From: JAHZMA01 sp965205905
GTDB lineage: Bacteria > Pseudomonadota > Alphaproteobacteria > JABAAW01 > JAHZMA01
Direction of reading: 5' to 3'
DNA length: 64,000 nt
Assembly: GCA_965205905.1 (NCBI GenBank)
Contig: CBDBHZ010000011.1
Coordinates: 567,836 to 631,835, forward strand
This document shows positions 25,504 through 35,045 of the stretch, piece by piece (position 1 is the stretch's first letter; each line of letters opens with the position of its first letter). A program made the translations under genes and the position numbers. The notes beneath the pieces are model-generated. The model was not told the origin of the DNA and did not search any database. It was given only the letters and a program-made list of their open reading frames with translations.

Positions 25504-27145
25504 AGAGTTCATCCTTAAATATCTGCACGCCAATACGGCGGTAAGTTTGCAAAAATTCTTCGCCATCATGTCGATTCTCAAGATAAATATCCAGAATTTT
25601 ATCAATCGCTTTTGGCACATCATCAAACGAAAAACCACGCCCTACAATCTCGCCAATCGCGGAATCATGGTCAGAAGAACCGCCCAATGTGATTTGATAA
25701 TATTCTTCGCCCTTTTTATCCAAGCCCAATATGCCGATATTGCCAACATGATGATGCCCGCACGCATTGATACAGCCCGAAATATTGATATGAATTTTAC
25801 CCGTTTTTTGTTGCTTATCATTCATCGTTAATTGGTTGGCGATATTTTGCGCAACGGGGATAGAACGCGCTGTGGCGAGCGAACAATAATCAAGCCCCGG
25901 GCATGAAATAATATCACTGGCAAGATTGAAATTATCAACTGCCAATCCGCCTGCTACCAATGCCTGCCATAAAGCGTAAAAATCATCTTTCTTCACATCG
26001 GGCAAGACTAAATTTTGCCGATGCGTTACCCGAATTTCACCATTAGAATATTTATCCGCCAAATCAGCGATTAATCGCATTTCATCAGCAGTGGCATCGC
26101 CCGGTATCAGCCCCGCTTTTTTCAGTGATATATTCACAATGCCATAGCCTGCAATTTTATGCGCGCCAAGATTATGTTTGCACCATGAATTAAATGTTTG
26201 ATTATCGCTTCTTGCCTTGTTTAAAGCTTCACTTGTTTCGGGCAGAGTAGCGTAAGCGGGCGGTGCAAAATATTGATTGATGCGGTCAATTTCAGATTGT
26301 GGTAAGGCAATATTTTCAGGCGGATGGTTTTCAAATTCTTGCTCTACTTCTTTTTTATATTGTTCTAACCCCATCTCAGCCAGCAAGATTTTAATCCGCG
26401 CTTTATATTTATTATCGCGTCTGCCATGCAGATTATAAACCCGTATCATCGCTTCAACATAGGGTAGCAATTCATGTTCTGGCACAAAATCACGAATGGT
26501 TTGCGCCAGATAAGGCGTGCGCCCTTGCCCGCCACCTGCCAGCACTTCATAGCCAAGCTCGCCTTTAGCGTTGCGTCGTAATATGATACCAATATCGTGC
26601 GTTTTCACTGCGGCGCGGTCTTGCGCGCCTGCGGTTACCGCAAACTTAAATTTACGTGGTAAAAACGCAAATTCGGGGTGCAGGCTAGACCATTGCCGTA
26701 AGATTTCACATATTGGGCGTGGGTCGGCAATCTCGTCGGCAGCCACACCGCCCCAAGGGTCAGAAGTTACATTGCGAATGCAGTTGCCACTGGTTTGCAA
26801 AGCGTGCATCTCAACCGATGCCAAATCTTGCAACAAGGCAGGCACTTCTTCTAATTTAGGCCAATTATATTGAATATTTTGTCTGGTGGTAAAATGCCCG
26901 TAACCGCGGTCATATTTCTCGCTAATATGGGCAAGCATTCGCATTTGCCGTGATGATAATGTGCCGTAAGGAATCGCCACCCGTAACATATAGGCATGAA
27001 GTTGCAGATATAAGCCATTCATTAGGCGTAAGGGTTTGAACTCGTCTTCGGTTAATTTTCCTGCCAAACGGCGTGCCACCTGTGCCGAAAATTCTTTCAC
27101 GCGTGATTGCACAAAATCATGGTCAAATTCATCATAACGATACAT
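25490..27145 (-). CDS. cysI: Nitrite/sulfite reductase haemoprotein (sulfite reductase)
   Basis: 551 residues with the duplicated ferredoxin-like halves of sirohaem/[4Fe-4S] reductases. The cluster ligands are visible as CPGLDYC (C-x5-C) and, further on, GCINACGHHHVGNIG (C-x3-C), the second also holding the sirohaem axial Cys. The N-terminal parachute segment YGTLSSRQMRMLAHI and GHFTTRQNIQYNWP are typical. It reduces sulfite to sulfide with six electrons. The gene sits between DUF2849 and DUF934 and shares an operon with siroheme synthase, a ferredoxin and a ferredoxin reductase, which points to ferredoxin as donor. Confidence 0.93.
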   Translation of the reverse strand: MYRYDEFDHDFVQSRVKEFSAQVARRLAGKLTEDEFKPLRLMNGLYLQLHAYMLRVAIPYGTLSSRQMRMLAHISEKYDRGYGHFTTRQNIQYNWPKLEEVPALLQDLASVEMHALQTSGNCIRNVTSDPWGGVAADEIADPRPICEILRQWSSLHPEFAFLPRKFKFAVTAGAQDRAAVKTHDIGIILRRNAKGELGYEVLAGGGQGRTPYLAQTIRDFVPEHELLPYVEAMIRVYNLHGRRDNKYKARIKILLAEMGLEQYKKEVEQEFENHPPENIALPQSEIDRINQYFAPPAYATLPETSEALNKARSDNQTFNSWCKHNLGAHKIAGYGIVNISLKKAGLIPGDATADEMRLIADLADKYSNGEIRVTHRQNLVLPDVKKDDFYALWQALVAGGLAVDNFNLASDIISCPGLDYCSLATARSIPVAQNIANQLTMNDKQQKTGKIHINISGCINACGHHHVGNIGILGLDKKGEEYYQITLGGSSDHDSAIGEIVGRGFSFDDVPKAIDKILDIYLENRHDGEEFLQTYRRIGVQIFKDELYATA

Positions 27146-27150
27146 TAGCT

Positions 27151-27450
27151 TTATCCTTTTACAACATCACTTTTAACGGTTGGTCCTAATACGCGCATTT
27201 TTTCGCGCATATGCATGCCTTCAAGCGTGCCATCAATGGTTGGTATCCAATATGGTCCAACAATTTCGTTGGCATCAACAGCGCGTGCGCCTTCTGCCTC
27301 GCATTTTTGCGTCAATGCCTCATCATCGCTTATAATCAACGCATCGGCAAAATTAAGCGACCATGTTAAATCTTTGGTAAGAAAAACCACAAGTCCCGAA
27401 CGCAAATCATTGGCGTTATAGAGTTTAAATTTATCAGCAATTTTGGGCAT
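27151..27450 (-). CDS. DUF2849 protein
   Basis: 99 residues, small soluble protein (KLYNANDLRSGLVVFLTKD ... AEGARAVDANEIVGPY). Matches DUF2849, which in alphaproteobacteria lies between siroheme synthase and cysI. It overlaps the end of the siroheme synthase gene by 17 bases and ends 5 bases before cysI, so it is co-translated with them. The function is unknown; context says sulfite reduction or its cofactor. Confidence 0.87.
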   Translation of the reverse strand: MPKIADKFKLYNANDLRSGLVVFLTKDLTWSLNFADALIISDDEALTQKCEAEGARAVDANEIVGPYWIPTIDGTLEGMHMREKMRVLGPTVKSDVVKG

Positions 27451-28378
27451 ATAAAACCTCCGCTTGTTCGCTTAAACCTATCAGATGCTTTAAATCCTGA
27501 TAAGGCGCAAGCACAAATAGATGATGTCCATGCTTTTTGGCATGTTTTATCGCATTAATGGTTGGTAATTGATTGGGAAAAAATTCAGCCTCGCGCCGTG
27601 CCATATTGATGAGGTCAGGCAAATCAGTATGGGCATTATCACCATCACGATAATAAATAATATCGGCATCGCGCAATTTTGCAAGCGCGTTTTTATCAGC
27701 AATATTTTCCAATGGCAGATAATAAAAACTGCCTTGTTTCGTTACCGATTTCTTAAAATCTTGCAGTAATTTTTCAGCATTTACGGGCGCGGTTTTGCCA
27801 TGCTGAATATTTTGAGTAAAGAACCATTGCCAGAAATGCCGTTTCTGCCCATGTTGCAAATTTGTATCAATCACAGGGCGTAGATTGCCCGCTAATTTTG
27901 TCAACCGCCCGATATGTTTTGGCAGAAGTGATTCAATCTTGGCTTTTAAGATACGCGCCAATACGGGCGCCGCGCCTTCGGTGCTGATAGCAATGGTAAG
28001 CGGAGAATGGTTTACCAAAGCAGGGGTGATGAAATCACTGCATTGTTGCTGGTCGACCGCATTGATAAGTTTGGCGTGACCTTGTGCCATATGCGCCAGT
28101 TCAAAATCCAGTTTTTTATCACCTGTGGCGGCATAAAAAAGAGTGCAATCTTGTAAGAATGGCATCAGATTTTCGGGGGTGATATTATCTTTTTGCCATG
28201 TGATTCTGCCCTGCTGATGATAATGCTGTAAATCGGCATTCAGGCTAGGCGCAAGCACAGTAATATCTGCTTTGGTGGTGGCAAGCAAGCGCACTTTTGC
28301 CGACGCATCTTTATCGCCACCTGCAAATACAACCTGTTTTTTATCAAGGTCAAGACTAATCGGTAAATAGCGCATCAT
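27434..28378 (-). CDS. cysG: Siroheme synthase, precorrin-2 dehydrogenase/ferrochelatase part with degenerate methyltransferase tail
   Basis: 314 residues. The N-terminal 210 residues match the CysG dehydrogenase/chelatase module: LPISLDLDKKQVVFAGGDKDAS (here GG..D in place of the usual GGG), 'LFYAATGD', 'CSDFITPALV', 'LTIAISTEGAAPVLAR'. From about 212 the start of a uroporphyrinogen methyltransferase (SUMT) is recognisable (GSFYYLPL, LRDADIIYYRD, MARREAEFF). The family's Gly-rich SAM loop and the later 150 or more residues are absent. This protein should make and metallate siroheme, but the methylation steps must come from elsewhere. It overlaps the ferredoxin stop (ATGA). Confidence 0.82.
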   Translation of the reverse strand: MMRYLPISLDLDKKQVVFAGGDKDASAKVRLLATTKADITVLAPSLNADLQHYHQQGRITWQKDNITPENLMPFLQDCTLFYAATGDKKLDFELAHMAQGHAKLINAVDQQQCSDFITPALVNHSPLTIAISTEGAAPVLARILKAKIESLLPKHIGRLTKLAGNLRPVIDTNLQHGQKRHFWQWFFTQNIQHGKTAPVNAEKLLQDFKKSVTKQGSFYYLPLENIADKNALAKLRDADIIYYRDGDNAHTDLPDLINMARREAEFFPNQLPTINAIKHAKKHGHHLFVLAPYQDLKHLIGLSEQAEVLYAQNC

Positions 28379-28689
28379 TCCTCCAAAATCGTAACTTCCA
28401 ACCCGTCTAATTCAGGGGTAAATTCAATTTGGCAACTGAGGCGTGATGTTTCTTGCATGTCGGGCAATTCTTCTAAGAGCATCTCTTCTTCTTCGCCACG
28501 CGCACCCGTTTTTGAAACCCAATCATCATGCACCGCAACATGGCATGTGGCACACGAGCAAACCCCGCCGCAAACGCCTTCTACCAAACCTGCTTCGCGC
28601 AGATTTTCCATCACCGAACTATTTTCATAGCCTTTGATGATATGTAATTTGCCTTTTGCATCGGTTGCGTTGATTGTGAATTCCATCAT
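28375..28689 (-). CDS. [2Fe-2S] ferredoxin, adrenodoxin type
   Basis: 104 residues. Cluster ligands are in VCGGVCSCATCHV (C, +6 C, +9 C) and the distal LSCQI, in the adrenodoxin/Fdx arrangement 'EG(V)CGG.C.C.TCH'. An acidic stretch EEEEMLLEELPDM lies before the last ligand. It starts 12 bases after the ferredoxin reductase stop and overlaps the siroheme synthase start, so it most likely carries electrons from that reductase to the sulfite reductase encoded downstream. Confidence 0.9.
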   Translation of the reverse strand: MMEFTINATDAKGKLHIIKGYENSSVMENLREAGLVEGVCGGVCSCATCHVAVHDDWVSKTGARGEEEEMLLEELPDMQETSRLSCQIEFTPELDGLEVTILEE

Positions 28690-28700
28690 ATTCTCCTAAA

Positions 28701-29743
28701 TTATTTGACACCTAATTTTTTTTGTAAATCGGTTGACGATGTTGTGTAACGAAAAATCAATTTTTCATCGGGGCGGGCAATTTTGAACGCAGATTGCGCA
28801 GCCAATGCCGCTTCGTGAAAGCCTGATAATATCAATTTTAATTTGCCCGGATAGTAATTAATATCGCCAATGGCAAAAATACCCGCCGTGATGTTGCAAA
28901 ATCTTCGGTATTTACTTTCAGCAATTTATCTTCATGTAAGTCCATGCCCCAATCGGCTAATTTGCCCAATTCGATATTTAAGCCGAAAAACAACAGTAAT
29001 TTATTGGTATCGGGCAAGATTATATCACCATCATCTTTGGTGCTAACAGTAACACCATTAAGCACACCATTCTCGCCAGTAAGTGCTGATACATTGCCAA
29101 GCATAAAATCCATCTTACCTTGCGTGACCAATTTTTGCATTGACGATACCGAATGCGGCGCGGCGCGGAATTTATCACTGCGGTGAATCAATGTGAGTTT
29201 TTTGCAATAATCAACCAAATCTAACGCCCAATCAAGCGCACTATCGCCACCGCCAACAATCACCAAATTACTGTCTTTGAAAGTCTGGCGGTTACGCACA
29301 GCATAAAACACTGATTTTTCTTCATAACCTTCAAGCGATTCTATTTTCGGACGGCGCGGCGTAAAGCAACCTGCACCAGCGGCAATGAATATCGCCCGTG
29401 ATGTAATTTTTGTGCCTTGGTCGGTGATGGTGGTAAAAATGCCATCATCATCTTCGTGCAATTCATCAACCCGCTCTGAAAGATAATAGACAGGGTCGAA
29501 CGGGGCGGCTTGCGCGACTAATTTATCAACAATCTCACCACCATTCACGGTAGGATAGCCCGGTATATCGTAAATCGGTTTTTCAGGGTAAAGCTCGGCA
29601 CATTGCCCGCCTTTTTTATCAAGCGCGTCTATCAAACAAGCGGTTAAGCCCAATAAGCCCAATTCGAACACCGCAAAAATACCGCATGGGCCAGCACCCA
29701 CAATCAGCACATCATAATAATTATCAGGATTATTGCTATTCAT
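28701..29743 (-). pseudogene. Ferredoxin--NADP(+) reductase (thioredoxin-reductase-like), one frameshift
   Basis: Intact frame from ATG 29743 (AGGCAAA ribosome site) to about 28898: FAD motif DVLIVGAGPCG at the N-terminus, GGQCAELYPEKPIYDIPGYP, and the NADP motif VIVGGGDSALDWAL. Near 28898 the reading frame breaks. In the next frame the expected C-terminus continues (AGIFAIGDINYYPGKLKL ... GFHEAALAAQ) to a stop at 28701. One missing A restores a normal protein of about 347 residues. It has no redox-active Cys pair, as in FNR-type members. First gene of the sulfite operon. Confidence 0.85.
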
Positions 29744-29886
29744 TTTGCCTAAAACTCTCAAAAAATATGGTTAAAAATTAACGAGAATATAGGCGCATTA
29801 TAAATGATAAGCAAGCAAATAGATATGCCTTCATTATGTTTTTTTATCAGCTTTATATGCTGAAAATAGATAGGGGAGTTTAACGC

Positions 29887-30225
29887 CTAGCGGAACCCGC
29901 CACGAAAGGAACGTTTGCGGGTAGGTGTTTTGCGTAATAAAGTGCCAATAACGAAACATAGAATGGTGAGTGCAGGCAAGCCTTTTAGAGCTGACATTTT
30001 CAAGATTGGCACAAACATATAATCCCAGATAGCAGGGATAAAATAGCGTTGCGTAATCACTTGGGTTTGGTTGAGGCTAAACGGCGCGCTTTGATACCAT
30101 GATAGCCCAATCGGTTGCGTGATTCTGCCAGTGAATAAAAAAATGAGTGCTATCAGCACAAAGAAAATGCCTAGCAGGAAAAAAAAGCCACCTGAAAATC
30201 TTGCAAATTGCCGTAAAAAATTCAT
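29887..30225 (-). CDS. Small membrane protein of unknown function
   Basis: About 112 residues with two hydrophobic helices (about 14-34, GFFFLLGIFFVLIALIFLF, and about 82-99, LPALTILCFVIGTLL). A loop lies between them and the tail is very basic (RKTPTRKRSFRGGFR). No family recognised. A ribosome site GGAGATAAAG precedes ATG 30225. It is divergent from trpB; a palindrome ATGTTAACAT (30255-30264) lies in the shared upstream region. Confidence 0.65.
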   Translation of the reverse strand: MNFLRQFARFSGGFFFLLGIFFVLIALIFLFTGRITQPIGLSWYQSAPFSLNQTQVITQRYFIPAIWDYMFVPILKMSALKGLPALTILCFVIGTLLRKTPTRKRSFRGGFR

Positions 30226-30365
30226 CTTTATCTCCATTTATTATAATATGCATTATGTTAACATGTTATGCGATTAAGCGCAAGATGATTATCTTATAGA
30301 AATACTTGCTTTTTATGATGGTTTGCGTGTATTTAATGAAAGAATGGAAAAGAAAGCAGTGAGTG

Positions 30366-31582
30366 ATGACACAAAATTTTTACGGACAATATCCTGATGA
30401 AAGATGGACGCTTTGGTGATTATGGTGGCAGATTTGTTGCCGAAACCTTGATGCCTCTGATTTTAGAGTTAGAGAAGCAATGGCATATTGCGCGTGATGA
30501 TAAGGGTTTTTGGCAAGAATTAGGCTATTATCTCAAACATTATGTGGGTCGCCCATCGCCACTTTATTATGCTGAACGCCTTACGCAACATTGGGGCGGT
30601 GCTAAAATTTATCTGAAACGTGACGAGCTTAACCATACAGGGCGCGCATAAAATCAATAATTGCATGGCGCAGATATTATTGGCACGGCGCATGAAAAAG
30701 CCAAGAATCATTGCCGAAACGGGCGCGGGGCAACATGGGGTGGCAACCGCCACTGTGTGCGCTTTGTTTGGCTTGCCTTGCGTGATTTATATGGGGCAAA
30801 AAGATATAGAACGGCAAAAGCCAAATGTGTTTCGCATGAAATTATTGGGGGCTGAAATTCGCTCGGTTACCTCTGGCTCGGCATCGCTGAAAGATGCGAT
30901 GAATGAAGCCTTGCGTGATTGGGTCAGCAATGTTGATGATACATTTTACCTTATCGGCACAGCCGCAGGCCCGCACCCCTATCCTGAAATGGTGAGGGAT
31001 TTTCAACGGGTGATTGGCGAGGAAGCCAAACAACAATTACAAGAAGCCGAAGGCAGATTACCCGATAGTGTGATTGCCTCTATTGGTGGTGGTTCAAATG
31101 CCATTGGGCTGTTTTACCCATTCTTAAATGATGAATCGGTTGAGATTATCGGGGTTGAAGCAGGCGGTAAGGGCGCGAAAAGTGGTAAAACCGCCGCATC
31201 AATGAATGCAGGCAGGGCTGGCGTGTTGCATGGAATGCGGACATATCTGTTGCAAGATGAGGCAGGGCAGATTGAAGAGGCGCATTCGATTTCGGCAGGG
31301 CTTGATTATCCGGGCGTTGGTCCTGAACATGCTTTTTTGAAAGATAGCGGACGGGTGCAATATCACCCCATCAATGATGATGAGGCGTTGCAAGCGTTTC
31401 AATTATTGGCGAAATTAGAAGGTATCTTGCCCGCATTAGAACCATCACATGCGCTTGCTTATGCGGCAAAAATCGCGGGTGATAGACCTAAAACTGATAT
31501 TATATTGCTTAATCTATGCGGACGTGGCGATAAAGATATTTTCACAGTGGCAGAAGCGATTGGTGAGGATATGGCACAATGA
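30366..31582 (+). pseudogene. trpB: Tryptophan synthase beta subunit, two frameshifts
   Basis: The first frame (MTQNFYGQYPDE) breaks at about 30400, where two A are missing from an A run. The second frame carries DGRFGDYGGRFVAETLMPL and KRDELNHTG. It breaks at about 30645, where an extra G sits in GGGCGC. The third frame continues AHKINNCMAQILLARR, ETGAGQHGVATATVC, and SIGGGSNAIGLFYP (PLP phosphate loop) to the stop. The PLP Lys lies in HTGAHK, at the second break. With both indels corrected it is a full-length TrpB of about 405 residues. It overlaps trpA (ATGA). Likely sequencing errors. Confidence 0.88.
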
Positions 31583-32403
31583 CACGTATCACTGATAAAT
31601 TTAACGCGCTCAAAGCGCAAAACCGTAAAGCGTTAATCCCCTTCATCATGGCGGGCGACCCTAATATCGAATCAACCGCGCAATTACTGCCAGATTTGGT
31701 AACAGCAGGTGCGGATATGATAGAACTCGGCATGCCGTTTTCTGACCCGATGGCTGATGGCCCTATCATTCAGCAGGCTGGCATACGCGCCTTGCAAGCT
31801 GGCACAACATTAAGTGATGTGTTGGCATTGGTGAAAAAATTCCGCGTCCAAGATAATGAAACGCCAATCATTTTAATGGGCTATTACAACCCGATTTATG
31901 ATATTGGCGTGAAAAGGTTTTTAGATGATGCCGTTGATGCAGGCGTTGATGGGTTGATTATTGTTGATTTACCACCCGAAGAAGATGTTGAATTATGCCT
32001 GCCTGCCACCTTAAAAAATATCGACTTCATTCGGATGGTTACCCCCACCACTGATGATGCCCGCGCGCAAAAAATTCTGCAAAATGCCAATGGCTTTGTA
32101 TATGCGGTGGCGATTACGGGCATTACTGGCACCAAAAAAGCCGAAGATAATGTGATGGCGCATTTGGCGGGGCTGGTGAAGCAACATTGCGATGTGCCAG
32201 TGGCGTTAGGCTTTGGCATTAGAACAAAAGATGATGCAGTGATGGCGGCACGGTTTTTTGATGCTGTGGTGGTTGGCTCGGCATTGGTTGAGAAATTAAC
32301 GCAAAATGATTTTGCCAAAGCCAAAGCTGAAATTGTAGCTTTGTTGCAAGAAATGAGACAGGCAATAGATGAGTTGGCAATAGATTCATCAGGCGATAGA
32401 TAG
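31579..32403 (+). CDS. trpA: Tryptophan synthase alpha subunit
   Basis: 274 residues, TIM barrel. The catalytic Glu is in DMIELGMPFSDPMADGP and the catalytic Asp in DGLIIVDLPPEE. Phosphate-binding segments AITGITGTKK and VALGFGIRTKDDA are present. It cleaves indole-3-glycerol phosphate and channels indole to TrpB. The start overlaps the trpB stop by 4 bases, indicating coupled translation. Confidence 0.96.
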   Translation: MTRITDKFNALKAQNRKALIPFIMAGDPNIESTAQLLPDLVTAGADMIELGMPFSDPMADGPIIQQAGIRALQAGTTLSDVLALVKKFRVQDNETPIILMGYYNPIYDIGVKRFLDDAVDAGVDGLIIVDLPPEEDVELCLPATLKNIDFIRMVTPTTDDARAQKILQNANGFVYAVAITGITGTKKAEDNVMAHLAGLVKQHCDVPVALGFGIRTKDDAVMAARFFDAVVVGSALVEKLTQNDFAKAKAEIVALLQEMRQAIDELAIDSSGDR

Positions 32404-32424
32404 CGATTGATGTTTTTGTTGATA

Positions 32425-32451
32425 TTGCATTTTATAATAATATGCTATAAT
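32425..32451 (+). promoter_or_regulatory. Promoter upstream of accD
   Basis: Extended -10 TGC-TATAAT (32443-32451) with TTGCAT (32425-32430) at a short 15-base spacing. Lies in the 82-base trpA-accD gap. Confidence 0.5.
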
Positions 32452-32485
32452 GCGAAAAATAATGATATTTTGAGGAAAGATACTC

Positions 32486-33395
32486 ATGTCTTGGTTAACC
32501 AATTATATTCGTCCTAAAATTAGTTCAATCGTTGGTGATTCTGAAAAAACAGAATCGCAAGAAGATTTATGGCATAAATGCAACGGTTGTGCTGATATGA
32601 TTTTTCACCGTGATTTAACGGGCAATCAATATGTCTGCCCAAAATGTGATAAGCATTTACGGATGCCACTAGAAGATAGGCTCAAAAGCCTGTTTGATGG
32701 TGGTAAATATCAGCAAATTGCTGTTGAAACAGGCATGGCTGACCCTCTTAAATTTCGCGATACCAAACGCTATAGCGACCGTCTGCGCGATGCCCGCCAT
32801 AAAATTCAGCGTGATGATGCGGTGTTTGTGGCACATGGTAAAATATCAGGGTTTTGAAACAGTGGTGCTTGCCATTGATTTTGCCTTTATGGGTGGGTCT
32901 ATGGGCAGTGCCGTTGGGCAAGGTTTTGTCTCGGCAGTGCAGTTGGCGATTGCCCAAAAAGCACCGCTGATTGCGATTCCAGCATCGGGTGGGGCGCGAA
33001 TGCAAGAAGGTATTATTTCGCTGATGCAAATGCCACGCACCGTTGCCGCTTGCGAACAATTAAGTGATGCTAATTTACCTTATATTGTGTTATTTGTTGA
33101 CCCAACCTATGGCGGTGTTACCGCTAGTTTCGCGATGATAGGTGATTTTCAAATTGCTGAACCGGGCGCGATGATTGGCTTTGCGGGCAGGCGCGTGATA
33201 GAACAAACAGTTCGTGAAAAATTGCCCGATGATTTCCAAACCGCAGAATATCTCGCCGAACATGGCATGATTGATATGGTGGTGCCACGCAAAGAAATCA
33301 AGCAAAGATTAGGTTTGTTATTTTCATTGATACTGAAAAAGAAACAAATTGCGTTGGTGGCAGAAGAAACCGAATTGCCACTTGCAGCTGATTAA
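32486..33395 (+). pseudogene. accD: Acetyl-CoA carboxylase carboxyltransferase beta subunit, one frameshift
   Basis: The N-terminal zinc ribbon is complete: WHKCNGCADMIF and YVCPKCDKHLRM (four Cys). The frame stops in the run GGGTTTTGA near 32855. The following frame continues ETVVLAIDFAFMGGSMGSAVG, the acyl-CoA-binding carboxyltransferase core, ASGGARMQEG, and GFAGRRVIEQTVREKLP to 33395. One surplus base in the G/T run explains the break; corrected length is about 302 residues. Essential for malonyl-CoA synthesis, so a sequencing error is the likely cause. A strong GAGGAAAG ribosome site. Confidence 0.9.
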
Positions 33396-33430
33396 ATATT
33401 ATCGTTACAATGTTTCAATAGGTGGCTGTG

Positions 33431-34774
33431 ATGGCTGAAACCCAGCAGACAGATGTTATTTTGCAACGTTTGCTTCAATTACATCCCAAAATCATAGATT
33501 TGAATCTTGATAGGGTGGTGGCATTGCTTGCAAAATTGGGCAATCCGCATCATCATATCGCGCCTGTTGTGCATATTAGCGGCACCAATGGCAAGGGGTC
33601 GGTATCTGCCATGTTAAGCGCACTTTTGCAAGCGCATGGCTTACGGGTGCATCTTTATAATTCACCGCATCTGGTGCATTTTCATGAGCGCATCACATTA
33701 AATGGTGCTTATATTGCTGATGAAACATTGCAATCCTATCTTACACGGTGCGAGCAAATCAATGGCGATACGCCGATAACGTTTTTTGAAATCACCACTT
33801 GCGCTGCCTTCGTTTCATTTGCTGAAAACCCAGCGGATATTGTGATTTTAGAAACGGGCTTGGGCGGTAGGCTAGATGCCACCAATGTGATTGATAACCC
33901 AGCTCTCAATATTATCACGCCCATATCGCTAGACCATCAGCAATATTTGGGCGAGACCATTGCTGAAATTGCCTTTGAAAAAGCGGGGATTCTTAAAAAA
34001 GACACGCCGCTGATTATGATGAAGCAATTAGGCGAAGCGCGTAAAGTGATTCAAAAACAAGCATTTGATAAAGGCACGGGTAAAATATCGGTTGAAGGCA
34101 TGGATTATAATTTTCAACCTGATGGCAATAAAAAACAAGAATGGAACTATATTTTAAACAATAGACTCAAACAAAAAAATCTGCCGCCTACGCTGAATGG
34201 CGCGCATCAATATCAAAATGCGGCTTGCGCGTTGACCGCGCTTTATCAGCTACAGGCGCAAGGCTTTTTAGAAATACAAGATAAGTTGGTGCGAAAGGGC
34301 TTTCAAAATTGTCGGTGGCCTGCGAGGTTGCAACCATTTGACACAGAATGGCAAAAAATGTTTCAGCATCAGCATACGGCAAAAAATGTTTGGCTAGATG
34401 GCAGTCATAATGTGATGGGTGCCACCACATTGCGTGATTTTATCACAGAAGAAAATCGTAAAAAAAACATGCCGACCTATATGATTGTGGCGATGCTGAA
34501 TAGCAAAGATGCCGCAAATTTTCTTAATATTATCGGGCATGTGATTGAATATGGCGTGGCGTTAGAAATCCCCGACCAAGAAAATAGTTTCAGCGCGGTT
34601 GAATTAAGCCTATTGGCGCAAAAATGTAACCTGCCACTCTCCCCGAAAGTATCGCTACAAGAAGCGGTGAGCGAAATTGAAATGATGGCGAGTGGCAGAG
34701 ATTATCGTTTGGTGATAACGGGGTCTCTGTATTTTGCGGGTTCTATATTGCGAAAAACCGAAGAATATGACTGA
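33431..34774 (+). CDS. folC: Bifunctional folylpolyglutamate synthase/dihydrofolate synthase
   Basis: About 447 residues. P-loop ISGTNGKGSVSAML (about 46-59), then LYNSPHLVHFHERI, and the central ligase motif VILETGLGGRLDATN; the C-terminal Mur-ligase domain includes VWLDGSHN. It adds glutamate to dihydropteroate and tetrahydrofolate. Start at ATG 33431 chosen because GGTGG precedes it; a GTG at 33422 is also in frame. Follows accD, the usual alphaproteobacterial order, and overlaps sdhE. Confidence 0.93.
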   Translation: MAETQQTDVILQRLLQLHPKIIDLNLDRVVALLAKLGNPHHHIAPVVHISGTNGKGSVSAMLSALLQAHGLRVHLYNSPHLVHFHERITLNGAYIADETLQSYLTRCEQINGDTPITFFEITTCAAFVSFAENPADIVILETGLGGRLDATNVIDNPALNIITPISLDHQQYLGETIAEIAFEKAGILKKDTPLIMMKQLGEARKVIQKQAFDKGTGKISVEGMDYNFQPDGNKKQEWNYILNNRLKQKNLPPTLNGAHQYQNAACALTALYQLQAQGFLEIQDKLVRKGFQNCRWPARLQPFDTEWQKMFQHQHTAKNVWLDGSHNVMGATTLRDFITEENRKKNMPTYMIVAMLNSKDAANFLNIIGHVIEYGVALEIPDQENSFSAVELSLLAQKCNLPLSPKVSLQEAVSEIEMMASGRDYRLVITGSLYFAGSILRKTEEYD

Positions 34775-35045
34775 AAATCTACAAATGATGCGGCGTAAAT
34801 TACGCTATCGCGCATGGCATATGGGCACAAGAGAGCTTGATTTATTGTGTGGTGGCTATGCTGATGCCTGTTTGGATAATATGGACGAACAGACATTGCT
34901 TGATTTTACGGCAATGCTGAAACTTGATGACCGCGATTTGCAAGATATTTTCTTGAGCGCGGAATTTCCATCTTCTCTGCCCGAAAAGGCAGAAAAACAT
35001 CAGCCGATGCTACAAAAAATTTATGGCTGGCATCATGGCAAATGA
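34767..35045 (+). CDS. sdhE: Succinate dehydrogenase assembly factor 2 family protein
   Basis: 92 residues of the SdhE/DUF339 fold: RRKLRYRAWHMGTRELDLLCGGY, where the Gly and Glu of the usual RG-x-x-E motif are kept (GTRE) but the preceding Arg is replaced by Met. It promotes covalent FAD attachment to SdhA. The ATG at 34767 overlaps the folC stop by 8 bases and the gene end overlaps the mfd start. This is the conserved folC/sdhE/mfd neighbourhood. Confidence 0.87.
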   Translation: MTENLQMMRRKLRYRAWHMGTRELDLLCGGYADACLDNMDEQTLLDFTAMLKLDDRDLQDIFLSAEFPSSLPEKAEKHQPMLQKIYGWHHGK

